From positions 960,001-1,024,000 of the forward strand of contig NC_014652.1 of the NCBI RefSeq assembly GCF_000166355.1: DNA of 64,000 bases. Reading direction: 5' to 3'. The stretch's first letter is position 1. Every line of letters begins with the position of its first letter. Shown one piece after another: positions 8,751 to 18,700 of this stretch. The notes beneath the pieces are model-generated. The model was given only the letters and a program-made list of their open reading frames with translations. It made no database searches and was not told the origin of the DNA. Position numbers and translations under genes: made by a program. The stretch is from Caldicellulosiruptor hydrothermalis 108 (GTDB lineage: Bacteria; Bacillota; Thermoanaerobacteria; Caldicellulosiruptorales; Caldicellulosiruptoraceae).

Positions 8751-8792
8751 AAGGGAACACTATTTTATTGAAAAGTGGTGTTCCCTTTTTTT
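8751..8792 (+). terminator. Terminator after tsf
   Basis: AAGGGAACAC (8751-8760) pairs perfectly with GTGTTCCCTT (8778-8787), followed by a T run. It separates rpsB-tsf from pyrH. Confidence 0.93.
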
Positions 8793-8804
8793 GAGCAAAA
8801 ACTC

Positions 8805-8834
8805 TTGATATACGGGCATCTTTGTTTGTAAAAT
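8805..8834 (+). promoter_or_regulatory. Sigma-A promoter for pyrH
   Basis: TTGATA at 8805-8810 and TAAAAT at 8829-8834 with an 18-base spacer, 28 bases before the pyrH start and just after the tsf terminator. It would drive pyrH-frr and, by readthrough, the genes beyond. Confidence 0.65.
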
Positions 8835-8861
8835 ATTATCGTAAAGAAGGAGAAGATAAAA

Positions 8862-9581
8862 ATGGTTAAGCCAAAATACAAAAGGGTAATATTAAAATTA
8901 AGTGGTGAAGCTTTGGGCGGTGAAAAGGGTTTTGGAATTGACTGGCAGGTTGTTGAAACCATCTGTGAAGAGATTGAAAAGGTAAGGGAGCTTGGAGTGG
9001 AAGTTGCTATTGTGGTCGGTGGCGGCAACTTCTTCAGAGGAAGAAGTGCTGAACACATAGACAGGGCAACAGCCGACTATATGGGAATGCTTGCAACTGT
9101 TATTAATTCACTTGCACTTCAGAGCATTCTTGAAAAAAGAGGCATTCCGACAAGAGTCCAGAGCGCAATCGAGATGAGACAGATTGCAGAGCCGTACATC
9201 CGACGCCGAGCAATTCGCCACTTGGAAAAGGGCAGGGTTGTGATTTTCGCATGTGGCACAGGCAATCCTTTCTTCTCAACAGACACTGCAGCAGCTTTGC
9301 GTGCTGCTGAGATTGACGCAGAGGCAATACTTCTTGCAAAAAAAGTAGACGGTGTCTATGACAGTGACCCGAAGAAAAATCCAAATGCTAAAAAGTATGA
9401 CTTTATCACTTACTTAGATGTCATCAATCAGCGACTTGAGGTTATGGACTCAACAGCAACATCTATGTGCATGGACAATGAAATTCCTATTTTGGTGTTT
9501 GAACTTGCAAAAGGAAATATTCTCAAGGCTGTTATGGGCGAGAACATAGGAACAATTGTAAATGTAAAGGAGGCAAAGTAA
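8862..9581 (+). CDS. pyrH: UMP kinase
   Basis: 239 residues, amino-acid kinase fold. KLSGEALGG binds the ATP phosphates, [11 protein letters not shown] is the UMP phosphate-binding glycine loop, and [12 protein letters not shown] is the C-terminal nucleotide-binding signature. It phosphorylates UMP to UDP with ATP; the bacterial enzyme is hexameric and typically activated by GTP and inhibited by UTP. AAGGAGGAG precedes the ATG. frr begins 1 base after its stop, so the pair is tightly coupled. Confidence 0.98.
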   Translation: MVKPKYKRVILKLSGEALGGEKGFGIDWQVVETICEEIEKVRELGVEVAIVVGGGNFFRGRSAEHIDRATADYMGMLATVINSLALQSILEKRGIPTRVQSAIEMRQIAEPYIRRRAIRHLEKGRVVIFACGTGNPFFSTDTAAALRAAEIDAEAILLAKKVDGVYDSDPKKNPNAKKYDFITYLDVINQRLEVMDSTATSMCMDNEIPILVFELAKGNILKAVMGENIGTIVNVKEAK

Positions 9582-9582
9582 A

Positions 9583-10137
9583 ATGGCAGAACCTATTCAG
9601 GTTGCAGAGGAGAAGATGAAAAAGGCAATTGAGACTTTGAAAGAGGAGTTTGCCACAATCAGAGCAGGAAGAGCAAATCCTCATATTCTGGACAAGGTGA
9701 TGGTGGACTATTATGGCGTTCCAACTCCCATTCCTCAGGTTGCAAGCATAACCGTTCCCGAAGCGAGAATGATTGTTATCCAGCCATGGGAAGCAAGGAT
9801 GCTCAAAGAAATTGAAAAAGCCATTCAAAAATCTGACCTTGGAGTAAATCCAACAAATGACGGAAAGGTTATAAGACTTATTTTCCCTGAACTCACAGAA
9901 GAAAGAAGAAAAGAGCTTGTGAAACAAGTCAAAAAGATGGCTGAAGATGCAAAGGTGGCAATTAGAAACATAAGAAGAGAGGCACTTGATGAGTACAAAA
10001 AGATGAAAAAGAACAATGAGATTACAGAAGATGACCTCAAAGACGCCGAAGAGGATGTCCAGAAGCTTCACGACAAATACATAGAGCAGATTGAAAAACT
10101 TTTGAGTGCAAAGGAAAAGGAGATTATGGAGGTATAA
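9583..10137 (+). CDS. frr: Ribosome recycling factor
   Basis: 184 residues, the standard length. The long three-helix bundle is evident from heptad-like charged sequence at both ends, and the head domain is in the middle (VDYYGVPTPIPQVASI). With EF-G it splits post-termination ribosomes. AAAGGAGG lies at the end of pyrH. The conserved order rpsB-tsf-pyrH-frr holds. Confidence 0.98.
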   Translation: MAEPIQVAEEKMKKAIETLKEEFATIRAGRANPHILDKVMVDYYGVPTPIPQVASITVPEARMIVIQPWEARMLKEIEKAIQKSDLGVNPTNDGKVIRLIFPELTEERRKELVKQVKKMAEDAKVAIRNIRREALDEYKKMKKNNEITEDDLKDAEEDVQKLHDKYIEQIEKLLSAKEKEIMEV

Positions 10138-10167
10138 GATTTTCTAGTTGCAGAAGTTCAGGTTTTG

Positions 10168-10196
10168 GCGGGGGTGGCAACCCCGTTATTTTTTTA
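10168..10196 (+). terminator. Hairpin with T run between frr and uppS
   Basis: GGGGT-GGCA-ACCCC (10171-10184) is a short GC stem followed by GTTATTTTTTT. It is a plausible weak terminator or attenuator in a block usually transcribed through. Confidence 0.65.
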
Positions 10197-10223
10197 ATCA
10201 ATAAAAAGGGAGAATGAAAACAA

Positions 10224-10970
10224 ATGTTTGAGTTTTTAAAAAGAGAAAAGATAAAAATAGATAAAGAAAAGATGCCACAGCACATTGCAATCATTATGGA
10301 TGGAAATGGCAGATGGGCAAGGAAAAGAGGGCTTCCGCGTTCGGCGGGGCACAGGTTTGGTGCGCAGAAGCTAAAAGAGATAGTCCTTTTTGCCGATGAG
10401 ATAGGACTAAAGTACCTTACAGTTTACGCTTTTTCAACGGAGAATTGGAAAAGACCTAAAGAGGAAGTTGACAATCTTATGAACCTTTTGAGAGAATTCT
10501 TTGATACAGAGATAGAAAACCTCATAAACAAGACCCAGATAAGAATCAGGGTTATAGGGGATATTTCAAAGCTTGATAAAGATATTCAAGAGAGAATTGT
10601 AAGTGCCGAAGAAAGAACAAAAGACAAAAAAGGGCTTTGTGTTGTTATAGCTCTCAATTATGGGGCAAGACAGGAGATAATAAATGCGGTAAAAAATTTG
10701 GCTTTGGACATAAAGAGTGGTAAAATTGATATCGAAGATGTTGATGAGAACCTCTTTAAAAAATACCTTTACACAAAGGATATCCCTGACCCTGACCTTT
10801 TGATAAGACCAAGCGGAGAGATGAGGGTTTCAAACTTTCTTTTGTGGCAGATATCATATACAGAATTTTGGTTTTCAAATGTCCTGTGGCCAGACTTCAA
10901 AAAGGAGCACCTTTTAAAAGCTATCGAAGACTATCAAAGAAGAGAAAGAAGATTTGGCGGTGTTAAATAG
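10224..10970 (+). CDS. uppS: Isoprenyl transferase (undecaprenyl diphosphate synthase)
   Basis: 248 residues, cis-prenyltransferase family. IAIIMDGNGRWA holds the catalytic Asp and diphosphate-binding residues, and RPSGEMRVSNFLLWQ is the C-terminal signature for isopentenyl-PP and Mg binding. It extends farnesyl-PP with isopentenyl-PP to the C55 carrier for peptidoglycan and wall polymers. AAAGGGAG precedes the ATG. It is followed by cdsA 19 bases after the stop. The nearby dxr and ispG supply its substrate. Confidence 0.97.
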   Translation: MFEFLKREKIKIDKEKMPQHIAIIMDGNGRWARKRGLPRSAGHRFGAQKLKEIVLFADEIGLKYLTVYAFSTENWKRPKEEVDNLMNLLREFFDTEIENLINKTQIRIRVIGDISKLDKDIQERIVSAEERTKDKKGLCVVIALNYGARQEIINAVKNLALDIKSGKIDIEDVDENLFKKYLYTKDIPDPDLLIRPSGEMRVSNFLLWQISYTEFWFSNVLWPDFKKEHLLKAIEDYQRRERRFGGVK

Positions 10971-10989
10971 CCTTTTTGGAGGAAAAAAG

Positions 10990-11775
10990 ATGAAACAAAG
11001 GATAATCACTGCTATCTGGGGAATAGCGTTGGTAGCTTTGGCAAACTTTCTTGGTGGAATTTGGCTGAAGATTTTTGGTGCTCTTGTTACAGCAGTTGCT
11101 TTGTATGAATTTTTCAATTTGTTTAGAATAGAAAGATATATGCTGTATTTGAGCATAACATTAAGCTTCTTTGTTATTTTTAGCAATTATAGTATTAACA
11201 ATAAAATATTGTTTTTATTTGTCCTTCTTTTTCTACTTGCCTTCATAGAGAGCTTTAAAAACAGGATAGCTTCACAGAACATAGTCTATGTGCTATTTTC
11301 TTTTATTTACATAGTTTTTCCCATTTTATTTTTAGTACTACTTAGAGAATTTGAAAATGGGAAAAAACTAATATGGGTTCCTTACCTTGTATGCTGGCTT
11401 TCAGACACTTTTGCGTATTTTACTGGTCTTGCTTTTGGCAAAAGAAGAATATGGACAAGTATTAGTCCTAAGAAAAGTTTAGAAGGCTTTTTTGGAGCAA
11501 TGGTTGGAGGTATGGTTGCTGTCTGGTTTTATCAGTTTGGACTTTCGGGCAAAAATTTTGATTTGTCAACCCTGCTTATAAGCACAGCAGAAGGTATGAT
11601 GCTATCTATAGTTGCACACACAGGCGATTTGTTTGCTTCAATGCTAAAAAGGCAGCAGCAGAAAAAGGATTTTGGCTCTATTTTGCCAGGTCACGGCGGT
11701 GTACTTGACAGGTTCGACAGCTTAATCATGGTCACGCCAATAATCTATTTTCTTGCAAAATTTGGACTATTTTAA
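10990..11775 (+). CDS. cdsA: Phosphatidate cytidylyltransferase
   Basis: 261 residues from ATG at 10990, chosen because TTTTGGAGG lies 7 bases upstream; an in-frame TTG at 10954 inside uppS has no such site. About seven membrane segments. The CDS signature is intact near the C-terminus (SMLKRQQQKKDFGSILPGHG followed by GVLDRFD). It makes CDP-diacylglycerol from phosphatidic acid and CTP, the precursor of phosphatidylglycerol and cardiolipin. Confidence 0.96.
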   Translation: MKQRIITAIWGIALVALANFLGGIWLKIFGALVTAVALYEFFNLFRIERYMLYLSITLSFFVIFSNYSINNKILFLFVLLFLLAFIESFKNRIASQNIVYVLFSFIYIVFPILFLVLLREFENGKKLIWVPYLVCWLSDTFAYFTGLAFGKRRIWTSISPKKSLEGFFGAMVGGMVAVWFYQFGLSGKNFDLSTLLISTAEGMMLSIVAHTGDLFASMLKRQQQKKDFGSILPGHGGVLDRFDSLIMVTPIIYFLAKFGLF

Positions 11776-11801
11776 TAATTGCTTTTAAAGGAGCGAAGTA
11801 T

Positions 11802-12968
11802 ATGACAAAGAGTATTTGCATCCTGGGGTCAACCGGGTCCATAGGTGTTCAGACAATAGATGTTGCCAAAAAGCTGGGGATTAAAGTTGTTGGGCTTTCA
11901 GCGCACAAAAATGTGGAGCTTTTGATTAAGCAAGCAAGAGAGCTTAACCCGGACATTTTATGTATTGTAGATGAAAAATATTATCCTCTATTAAAAGAAA
12001 ATTTTCCTGATAAGATAGTTGTAACAGGGCAGCAAGGTCTGATTAATATTGCGACATATCCACATGCAGATTTGATTGTAAATGCCCTTGTTGGTATATC
12101 TGGTTTGATGCCAACAGTTGAGGCTATTTTGGCAGGTAAAAGAGTTGCTCTTGCCAATAAAGAGACCCTTGTGACAGGTGGAAAGATTATAAAAAGGATT
12201 CTTTCCCCAAAACAAGCAAAAGATTCTCTCCCTCTTCTTATTCCTGTTGATTCAGAGCACAGTGCTATTTTTCAGTGCCTGGTAGGTGAAGACAAAAAAA
12301 ATGTAAAAAAGATAATTCTCACAGCATCGGGAGGACCTTTCAGAGGCAAAAAACTCAAAGACTTACAAAGCGTCAATGTAGAAGATGTGCTGAAGCATCC
12401 TACGTGGAACATGGGCAAGAAAATCACAGTTGATTCAGCCACCTTTATAAACAAAGGGTTTGAAGTGATAGAAGCTATGTTTTTCTTTGATAAAAGTTGT
12501 GATGATATAGAAGTGTTGATACATCCACAGAGTATTGTTCATTCGATGGTTGAATTTGTTGATGGGTCTGTGAAAGCACAGCTATCTTACCCGGATATGC
12601 GTCTTCCAATTGAATATGCCCTGAGCTTCCCAGAAAGAGGCAAAGCAGTAGCTGCGCCACTTGACCTTGCAAAGGTAAAAAACCTTACATTTGAAGAGCC
12701 TGATTTTGATACATTCTTTTTGCTCAAAATTGCATATGAGTGCGCAAAAGAAGGAGAAAGTTACCCGATTGTGCTCAATGCTGCCAATGAAGAGGCTGTA
12801 AAATATTTCTTGGAAGGGAAAATTGCCTTTGTTGATATTATGAAGTATGTAGCTAAAATTATTGAAAGTCACAGGGGGCAAAAAGTGGAATCCATTCAGG
12901 ACATCTTGGAAATTGATGCAGAGGCAAGGCAGAAGTTTAAAAATCTTGTGGAAGGTGAGAAAAGCTAA
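11802..12968 (+). CDS. dxr: 1-deoxy-D-xylulose 5-phosphate reductoisomerase
   Basis: 388 residues. The NADPH-binding motif ILGSTGSIGVQT opens the protein, and the metal/substrate site PVDSEHSAIFQ lies at about residues 148-158. It converts DXP to 2-C-methyl-D-erythritol 4-phosphate, the committed MEP-pathway step. Its stop TAA shares a base with the ATG of rseP. Together with ispG (14023) it places two MEP enzymes in this operon. Confidence 0.97.
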   Translation: MTKSICILGSTGSIGVQTIDVAKKLGIKVVGLSAHKNVELLIKQARELNPDILCIVDEKYYPLLKENFPDKIVVTGQQGLINIATYPHADLIVNALVGISGLMPTVEAILAGKRVALANKETLVTGGKIIKRILSPKQAKDSLPLLIPVDSEHSAIFQCLVGEDKKNVKKIILTASGGPFRGKKLKDLQSVNVEDVLKHPTWNMGKKITVDSATFINKGFEVIEAMFFFDKSCDDIEVLIHPQSIVHSMVEFVDGSVKAQLSYPDMRLPIEYALSFPERGKAVAAPLDLAKVKNLTFEEPDFDTFFLLKIAYECAKEGESYPIVLNAANEEAVKYFLEGKIAFVDIMKYVAKIIESHRGQKVESIQDILEIDAEARQKFKNLVEGEKS

Positions 12969-14017
12969 TGAACCTTATACTTGCATTAATTGTGCTGACA
13001 ATAGTGATACTTGTTCATGAGTTTGGACATTTCATTGTATGCAAACTATCAGGTGTCCTGGTTGAAGAATTTGCCATTGGTTTTGGTCCCAAACTCTTTA
13101 GCATCAAAGGGAAAGAGACAGAGTATTCTGTGAGAGCATTTTTGATAGGAGGGTATGTAAAGCCTCTTGGCGAAGACCAAGAAGTTGACCATCCACGAGC
13201 ACTCAATAACGCAAAGGTTTACAAAAGAATTTTAATGGTTTTGATGGGACCTGTTATGAACTTTGTTCTTGCCATAATAATCATGATGGGGATTGGTTAT
13301 TTTATTGGTTTTGGGACCAATATTATTGGTAAAGTAGAACCAAACATGCCTGCATATGAGGCTGGGATAAGAAGTGGTGATAGGATTGTTGCGCTTGACA
13401 AAAATAGAGTTTATGTTTGGGACCAGGTAAGCTTTTATTTGGCTGTTCACAATATGCTCTATAAAGACAGAGAAGTGGAGATAAAAGTTTTAAGAGATGG
13501 CAAACAATATACTTTCAGGGTAATGCCTAAGTATGACCCGAATACAAAAACAAAGCGAATAGGTGTTTCGTCAAAGATATCACGTAAAAATTTATTTGAT
13601 AGCATCTATTATGGAATATTTGGGACATATGCTGAGATAAAAGAGACCATATACAGTGTTGTGCTGATGATAACAGGCAAAGTTTCTGGTTCTGAGATTA
13701 TGGGACCTGTTGGTATGGTGAAGACAATTGGAGAGGCTGCGAATGCCGGATTTAAGCAGAGCGTACTCAGCGGTCTTTTGAATGTTCTGTGGCTTATGCA
13801 GCTGATTTCAGTAAACTTAGGTGTTATAAATCTTATTCCATTTCCTGCTTTAGATGGAAGTAGACTCGTATTTTATCTATACGAAGCTGTGGCAAGAAAG
13901 CCTTTTAACAGAGAAAAAGAAGCACTTATTCACACAATTGGTTTTGTACTTCTTCTATTTTTGCTGGTGATAGTTACCTTTAATGATATAAAGAACATTA
14001 TAATGCCTGGAAGGTGA
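12968..14017 (+). CDS. rseP: Site-2 intramembrane zinc metalloprotease (RseP/RasP)
   Basis: 349 residues. The zinc motif His17-Glu18-Phe-Gly-His21 lies in the first membrane segment, a single PDZ domain spans about residues 115-195, and the third zinc ligand is in FPALDGSRL near the C-terminus, followed by a last membrane segment. In Bacillus the homologue RasP cleaves anti-sigma factors and remnant signal peptides within the membrane. It overlaps dxr by one base and ispG follows directly. Its target here is not evident; no anti-sigma gene was seen in the window. Confidence 0.95.
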   Translation: MNLILALIVLTIVILVHEFGHFIVCKLSGVLVEEFAIGFGPKLFSIKGKETEYSVRAFLIGGYVKPLGEDQEVDHPRALNNAKVYKRILMVLMGPVMNFVLAIIIMMGIGYFIGFGTNIIGKVEPNMPAYEAGIRSGDRIVALDKNRVYVWDQVSFYLAVHNMLYKDREVEIKVLRDGKQYTFRVMPKYDPNTKTKRIGVSSKISRKNLFDSIYYGIFGTYAEIKETIYSVVLMITGKVSGSEIMGPVGMVKTIGEAANAGFKQSVLSGLLNVLWLMQLISVNLGVINLIPFPALDGSRLVFYLYEAVARKPFNREKEALIHTIGFVLLLFLLVIVTFNDIKNIIMPGR

Positions 14018-14022
14018 AATTG

Positions 14023-15060
14023 TTGACAAAAAAGATTAAAATAGGCAATCTTTATATTGGTGGCGGTGAGCCAATTAGAATTCAGTCAATGACAAATACA
14101 AAGACAAAGGATGTTGAGGCTACAGTTGAGCAGATACTGAGACTTGAGAGTTTGGGATGCGACATCATAAGAGTTGCTGTTCCTGATTTAGATAGTGCTA
14201 AGGCTATAAGTAAAATAAAGCTGAAGATACACATTCCACTTGTTGCTGACATTCATTTTGACCACAAACTTGCGCTTGAAGCTATATACAACGGTGCTGA
14301 TAAGATTAGAATAAATCCTGGAAACATTGGAGATGAAAGAAAAGTCCAGGAAATAGCAAAAGAAGCAAAAAGATATGGGATTGCAATTAGGGTTGGTGCA
14401 AATTCAGGTTCGCTCCCAAAGGATATTTTGCAAAAATACAAATCTCCTGTACCAGATGCCATTGTTGAAGCAGCGATTTATCAGGTAAAACTTCTTGAAA
14501 GGTTTGAGTTTGACAATATTGTTGTGTCTGTCAAATCCTCAGATGTTTTAACCACAATTAAGAGCTATGAAATACTATCCCAAAAACTCAGCTATCCTCT
14601 TCATGTTGGTCTTACCGAAGCAGGTACTTTTGTTGCAGGGACTGTTAAGTCGAGCATTGCAATTGGCTATCTTCTCTTGAGGGGAATTGGTGATACCATA
14701 AGGGTTTCTCTCACAGATAGCCCAGAGAAAGAGGTTATTGTGGCAAAGGAGATTTTAAAAAGTTTAAAGCTCAGAAAAGGTGTGAAGATGGTATCATGTC
14801 CTACCTGTGCAAGGTGTAATGTTGACCTTTTAAAGATTGCAAATGAGGTTGAAAATAGGATACAGAATTTGGACTTGGACATTACGGTTGCAATAATGGG
14901 CTGTGCAGTAAACGGCCCTGGTGAGGCAAAAGAAGCTGATGTAGGTGTGGCATGTGGAGTTGGTGAAGGACTTCTGTTTAAGAAAGGCAAGATTATAAGG
15001 AAAGTGAAAGAGAATGAGATTGTAGATGAGCTTGTAAAGGAAATCTATTCTCTTTCTTAA
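14023..15060 (+). CDS. ispG: 4-hydroxy-3-methylbut-2-en-1-yl diphosphate synthase
   Basis: 345 residues from the TTG at 14023, chosen because GGAAGGTG ends 6 bases upstream; GTG at 14014 and TTG at 14020 are too close to that site. The TIM-barrel domain begins with IQSMTNTKTKD, and the C-terminal iron-sulfur domain has SCPTCARC and GCAVNGPGEA, supplying the [4Fe-4S] ligands and a conserved Glu. It reduces MEcPP to HMBPP in the MEP pathway and depends on reduced ferredoxin or flavodoxin. The length is typical of the short bacterial form. Confidence 0.96.
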   Translation: MTKKIKIGNLYIGGGEPIRIQSMTNTKTKDVEATVEQILRLESLGCDIIRVAVPDLDSAKAISKIKLKIHIPLVADIHFDHKLALEAIYNGADKIRINPGNIGDERKVQEIAKEAKRYGIAIRVGANSGSLPKDILQKYKSPVPDAIVEAAIYQVKLLERFEFDNIVVSVKSSDVLTTIKSYEILSQKLSYPLHVGLTEAGTFVAGTVKSSIAIGYLLLRGIGDTIRVSLTDSPEKEVIVAKEILKSLKLRKGVKMVSCPTCARCNVDLLKIANEVENRIQNLDLDITVAIMGCAVNGPGEAKEADVGVACGVGEGLLFKKGKIIRKVKENEIVDELVKEIYSLS

Positions 15061-15080
15061 TTTTTCGATGAGGTGAAAAT

Positions 15081-15749
15081 ATGTGCAAAAAGGTGGTTTG
15101 TCTTATTCCTGCTTATAATGAGGAAAAGAGAATAGGTGCTGTGCTTAGTGTTGTAAAAAAGTGTGAACTTGTAGATGAGATTTTTGTAATTGACGATGGT
15201 TCTGTAGACAAAACAGCTGAAGTGGCAGAAAAAAATGGTGTGAGTGTCTTAAGACTTGAAAAAAACAGGGGAAAGAGCTATGCTATATTTTACGGTGTTG
15301 AAAATACACAAGGCGATATAATATTGATGCTTGATGCAGACCTTGTAAATCTCAAGGTTGAAGATGTTGAAAATTTAATTAGACCTTTGCTTGAGGACAA
15401 GGCTGACATGACAGTTGGAATTTTTTCTGACGGCAGGTTTTCCACCGACCTTGCCCAGAAGATTTCGCCTTTTTTGTCAGGCCAGAGAGGAATAAAAAGA
15501 TGGGTTTTTGAAAAAATTTTAGAGTCACGCGAGGATATAAAAGATTTGGGGTATGCAATAGAGATTATTTTAACTGAGTATGCCAAAAAGTTTAACTTAA
15601 GAGTATTGACAGTACCACTGCCAAAGGTTTCGCATGTGATGAAGGAAGAGAAGCTTGGGTTTATAAAAGGTGCTCAGCACCGGATGAAGATGTATTCAGA
15701 TATAATAAAAGGTTATGTCAATCTCAAAAAAAGTAGGGATGGGCAATGA
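15081..15749 (+). CDS. Glycosyltransferase family 2 (polyprenyl-phosphate type)
   Basis: 222 residues with a GT-A fold: LIPAYNEEKRIGAVL at the start, the IDDGSVDKT donor-binding motif, and the metal-binding DAD in LMLDADL. There are no C-terminal membrane segments, resembling soluble GT2 enzymes such as dolichol-phosphate mannose synthase or glucosyl-3-phosphoglycerate synthase-like proteins. Its stop overlaps the polC start (ATGA at 15746), an unusual coupling for a sugar transferase in a replication/translation block. The substrate is unknown. Confidence 0.85.
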   Translation: MCKKVVCLIPAYNEEKRIGAVLSVVKKCELVDEIFVIDDGSVDKTAEVAEKNGVSVLRLEKNRGKSYAIFYGVENTQGDIILMLDADLVNLKVEDVENLIRPLLEDKADMTVGIFSDGRFSTDLAQKISPFLSGQRGIKRWVFEKILESREDIKDLGYAIEIILTEYAKKFNLRVLTVPLPKVSHVMKEEKLGFIKGAQHRMKMYSDIIKGYVNLKKSRDGQ

Positions 15750-18700
15750 GTGAGGCTCTATTTTTGCCAGTAAAACCTGTCAAGATTGAGTTTGACAAAT
15801 CAAGTATGGATCTTAAGGTTTATGTTGAGAGCCTTGATAACCTGAAAGATATTGACCTCATTGGAATTGAGCAAAGATTCAAGTCTCTTTTAGAAAGTTG
15901 CAGGGATGTTGAGATAAAACTTTTCAAAACCAGAAACCTGACGTTGGAAGAACTTTTGAAAAAATATAGATGGTTTTTGTTTTATAAAATTTCAAAAAGA
16001 TGTAACGGTCTTAGCCATTTTTTGAGAGAATGCGAGATTGTGCAAAGTTCAAGCGGCTTAGATTTTTTGGTTCCAAATGGTATCAGAGATATTCTTTTTG
16101 AAAGAAAAGTAGATGTGCTTGTAAAGCAAATACTGTCTGAAGAGTTCGGAATAGTATGCGACGTGGATTTTAAGATTAAAGACTTTTTTATCCAGTTTGA
16201 CACAGACCAAGAAGTAGAAAAATATCTAAAGCTTAGCGAGGAAAAGAAAGAAGAAACTGAAAAAATTACAAGTGAAAAGAGTGAGGTTGAGACAGACCCG
16301 ACCATTATATTTGGCAAAAAGATAGATGAAAAGAAAGAGGTAACTCCTATTTCTCTTGTCAAAGTTGGTACTGATTGCGTGATCGAAGGTGAAATTTTTA
16401 ATCTTGAGATAAAAGAGACTAAAAACCAGAATGTGCTCATATACAAGCTTTACATCACAGACTATTTAAATTCAACCTTTGTAAAAATTGTTGCCAAGAA
16501 AGATAAAATTCCTACTTCAATTTCTGTTGGAGATTATGTTAAGGTTGAAGGCAGGGTAGAATTTGACGATTTTGAAAAAGCGGTTGTGGTGAATGCTAAA
16601 AACATAAACAAAAGTCAAAAACCTCAGCGACTTGATACAAGCGATAACAAGAGAGTAGAACTTCATGCTCACACCAAAATGTCTGCTATGGATGCTGTGT
16701 GCTCTGCAGAGGAGATTATAAAATTGGCAGCTTCAATGGGACACAGAGCAGTTGCGATAACAGACCATGGAGTTGTTCAGGCGTTTCCGGAAGCACAGGA
16801 GGCTAGCAAAAGCTGTAATATCAAAGTTATCTATGGGATGGAATGCTATCTTATTGATGATGGCGCGCCAGTTGTTTACAATCCTAAGGAAGGACAAGGA
16901 TTTGACTCTACCTTTGTGGTTGTTGACATTGAAACAACAGGGTTTGACAGTCAAAGAGATAGAATAATAGAAATTGGTGCTGTGAAGATAGAAAACGGTC
17001 AAATAACAGAGAAATTTTCTACATTTGTTGACCCCGAAGGCAAAATCCCTGTCAGGATATCAGAGCTAACAGGCATATACCAAGATATGGTTGATAAAGC
17101 CCCAAAGCTGAGTGATGCCATTTTGGAGTTTGAAAAGTTTGCAAGCGGCAGCGTTCTTGTTGCGCACAACGCTCAGTTTGACATTGGATTTTTGAAAAAG
17201 GCGTACCAGGAATGTGGAATTATATTCGACTATACATATATCGATACGCTGGAACTTTCAAGAAGGCTTTTGACAGATCTGTCTTCTCATAAGTTAAACA
17301 AAGTTGCAGAGTTTTTAAATGTAGAGTTAAAACATCATCACAGAGCTGATTCTGACGCAGAAACAACAGCTGGTATCTTTATTTCTCTTGTGGAAAGATT
17401 AAAAGCAAGAGGGTACAAATGGTTAAAAGAACTTAATTCAATTGAGTCAAACGCAAAAGCAGACCTCAAATCTCACAGCTATCATGCAACTATACTTGTA
17501 AAGAACCAGCAGGGGTTAAAAAATCTCTACAAACTGGTATCGTATTCTCATTTAGAATACTTCTACAAAAGGCCAAGGATACCCAAAAGTCTTTTGATAC
17601 AATTAAAAGATGGACTTTTGATAGGAAGTGCGTGTGAGTCTGGTGAAATTTTCAGGGCCTTTTTGGAAGGGAAAAGTGAGGAAGAGATAGAAAAGATAGC
17701 AGCATTTTATGATTTCCTTGAGATAATGCCGGTTGAGAATAATTCTTTTTTGATTAGAGAAGGATACTTAAAAGATGAAGAAGATTTAAGAGAAATCAAT
17801 AAAAAGATTTACAATCTTGGCAAAAAACTTGGCAAGCTTGTTGTTGCGACATCTGATGCGCACTATTGTCATCCACACCAGAGAGTGTTGCGCCAGATTT
17901 TAAAACATAACCAAGGGTACGATGATGTTGAAAATGACCCGCAGCTTTATTTCAGGACAACAGATGAGATGCTCAAAGAATTTGATTATCTGGGAAATGA
18001 ATCTTGTTATGAAGTTGTTGTAGAAAATACCAATAAGATTGCCGATATGATAGAAGATATAAAACCAATACCCGATGAGACTTTCCCACCCAAGATTGAG
18101 GGTGCTGAGGAAGAAATATACAACATGACAATGAAGAAAGCTCACGAAATATATGGAGACCCTCTTCCGGAAATTGTAAGAGCACGGCTTGAAAAGGAAC
18201 TGAATTCGATAATCAAGAATGGTTTTGCGGTGATGTATTTGATTGCCCAAAAACTTGTATCTAAATCTTTGTCAGACGGTTATCTTGTTGGTTCGCGAGG
18301 GTCTGTTGGTTCTTCTCTTGTTGCAACAATGTGTGGAATAACAGAGGTAAATCCACTGCCCCCACATTATGTTTGTCCAAACTGCAAGTATTCTGAGTTT
18401 ATAACAGATGGTTCTGTTGGATGTGGTTATGACTTAGAAGACAAAAACTGTCCACGCTGTGGGAAAAAACTTAAAAAAGATGGGCACGACATACCGTTTG
18501 AGACCTTCTTGGGGTTTGATGGGGATAAAGAGCCTGATATTGACCTTAACTTTTCTGGTGATTATCAGCCAATTGCACACAAGTTTACAGAGGAGCTGTT
18601 TGGACAAGGCTATGTTTTCAGAGCAGGTACAATCTCAACAGTTGCTGAAAAGACTGCACATGGTTTTGTGACAAAGTATGCTGAGGAAAAAGGTTTGAAT

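Noticed and set aside
10954-10989. Earlier TTG start for cdsA overlapping uppS
   Set aside because: The ATG at 10990 has a strong ribosome site; the extra 12 residues match nothing in the family.
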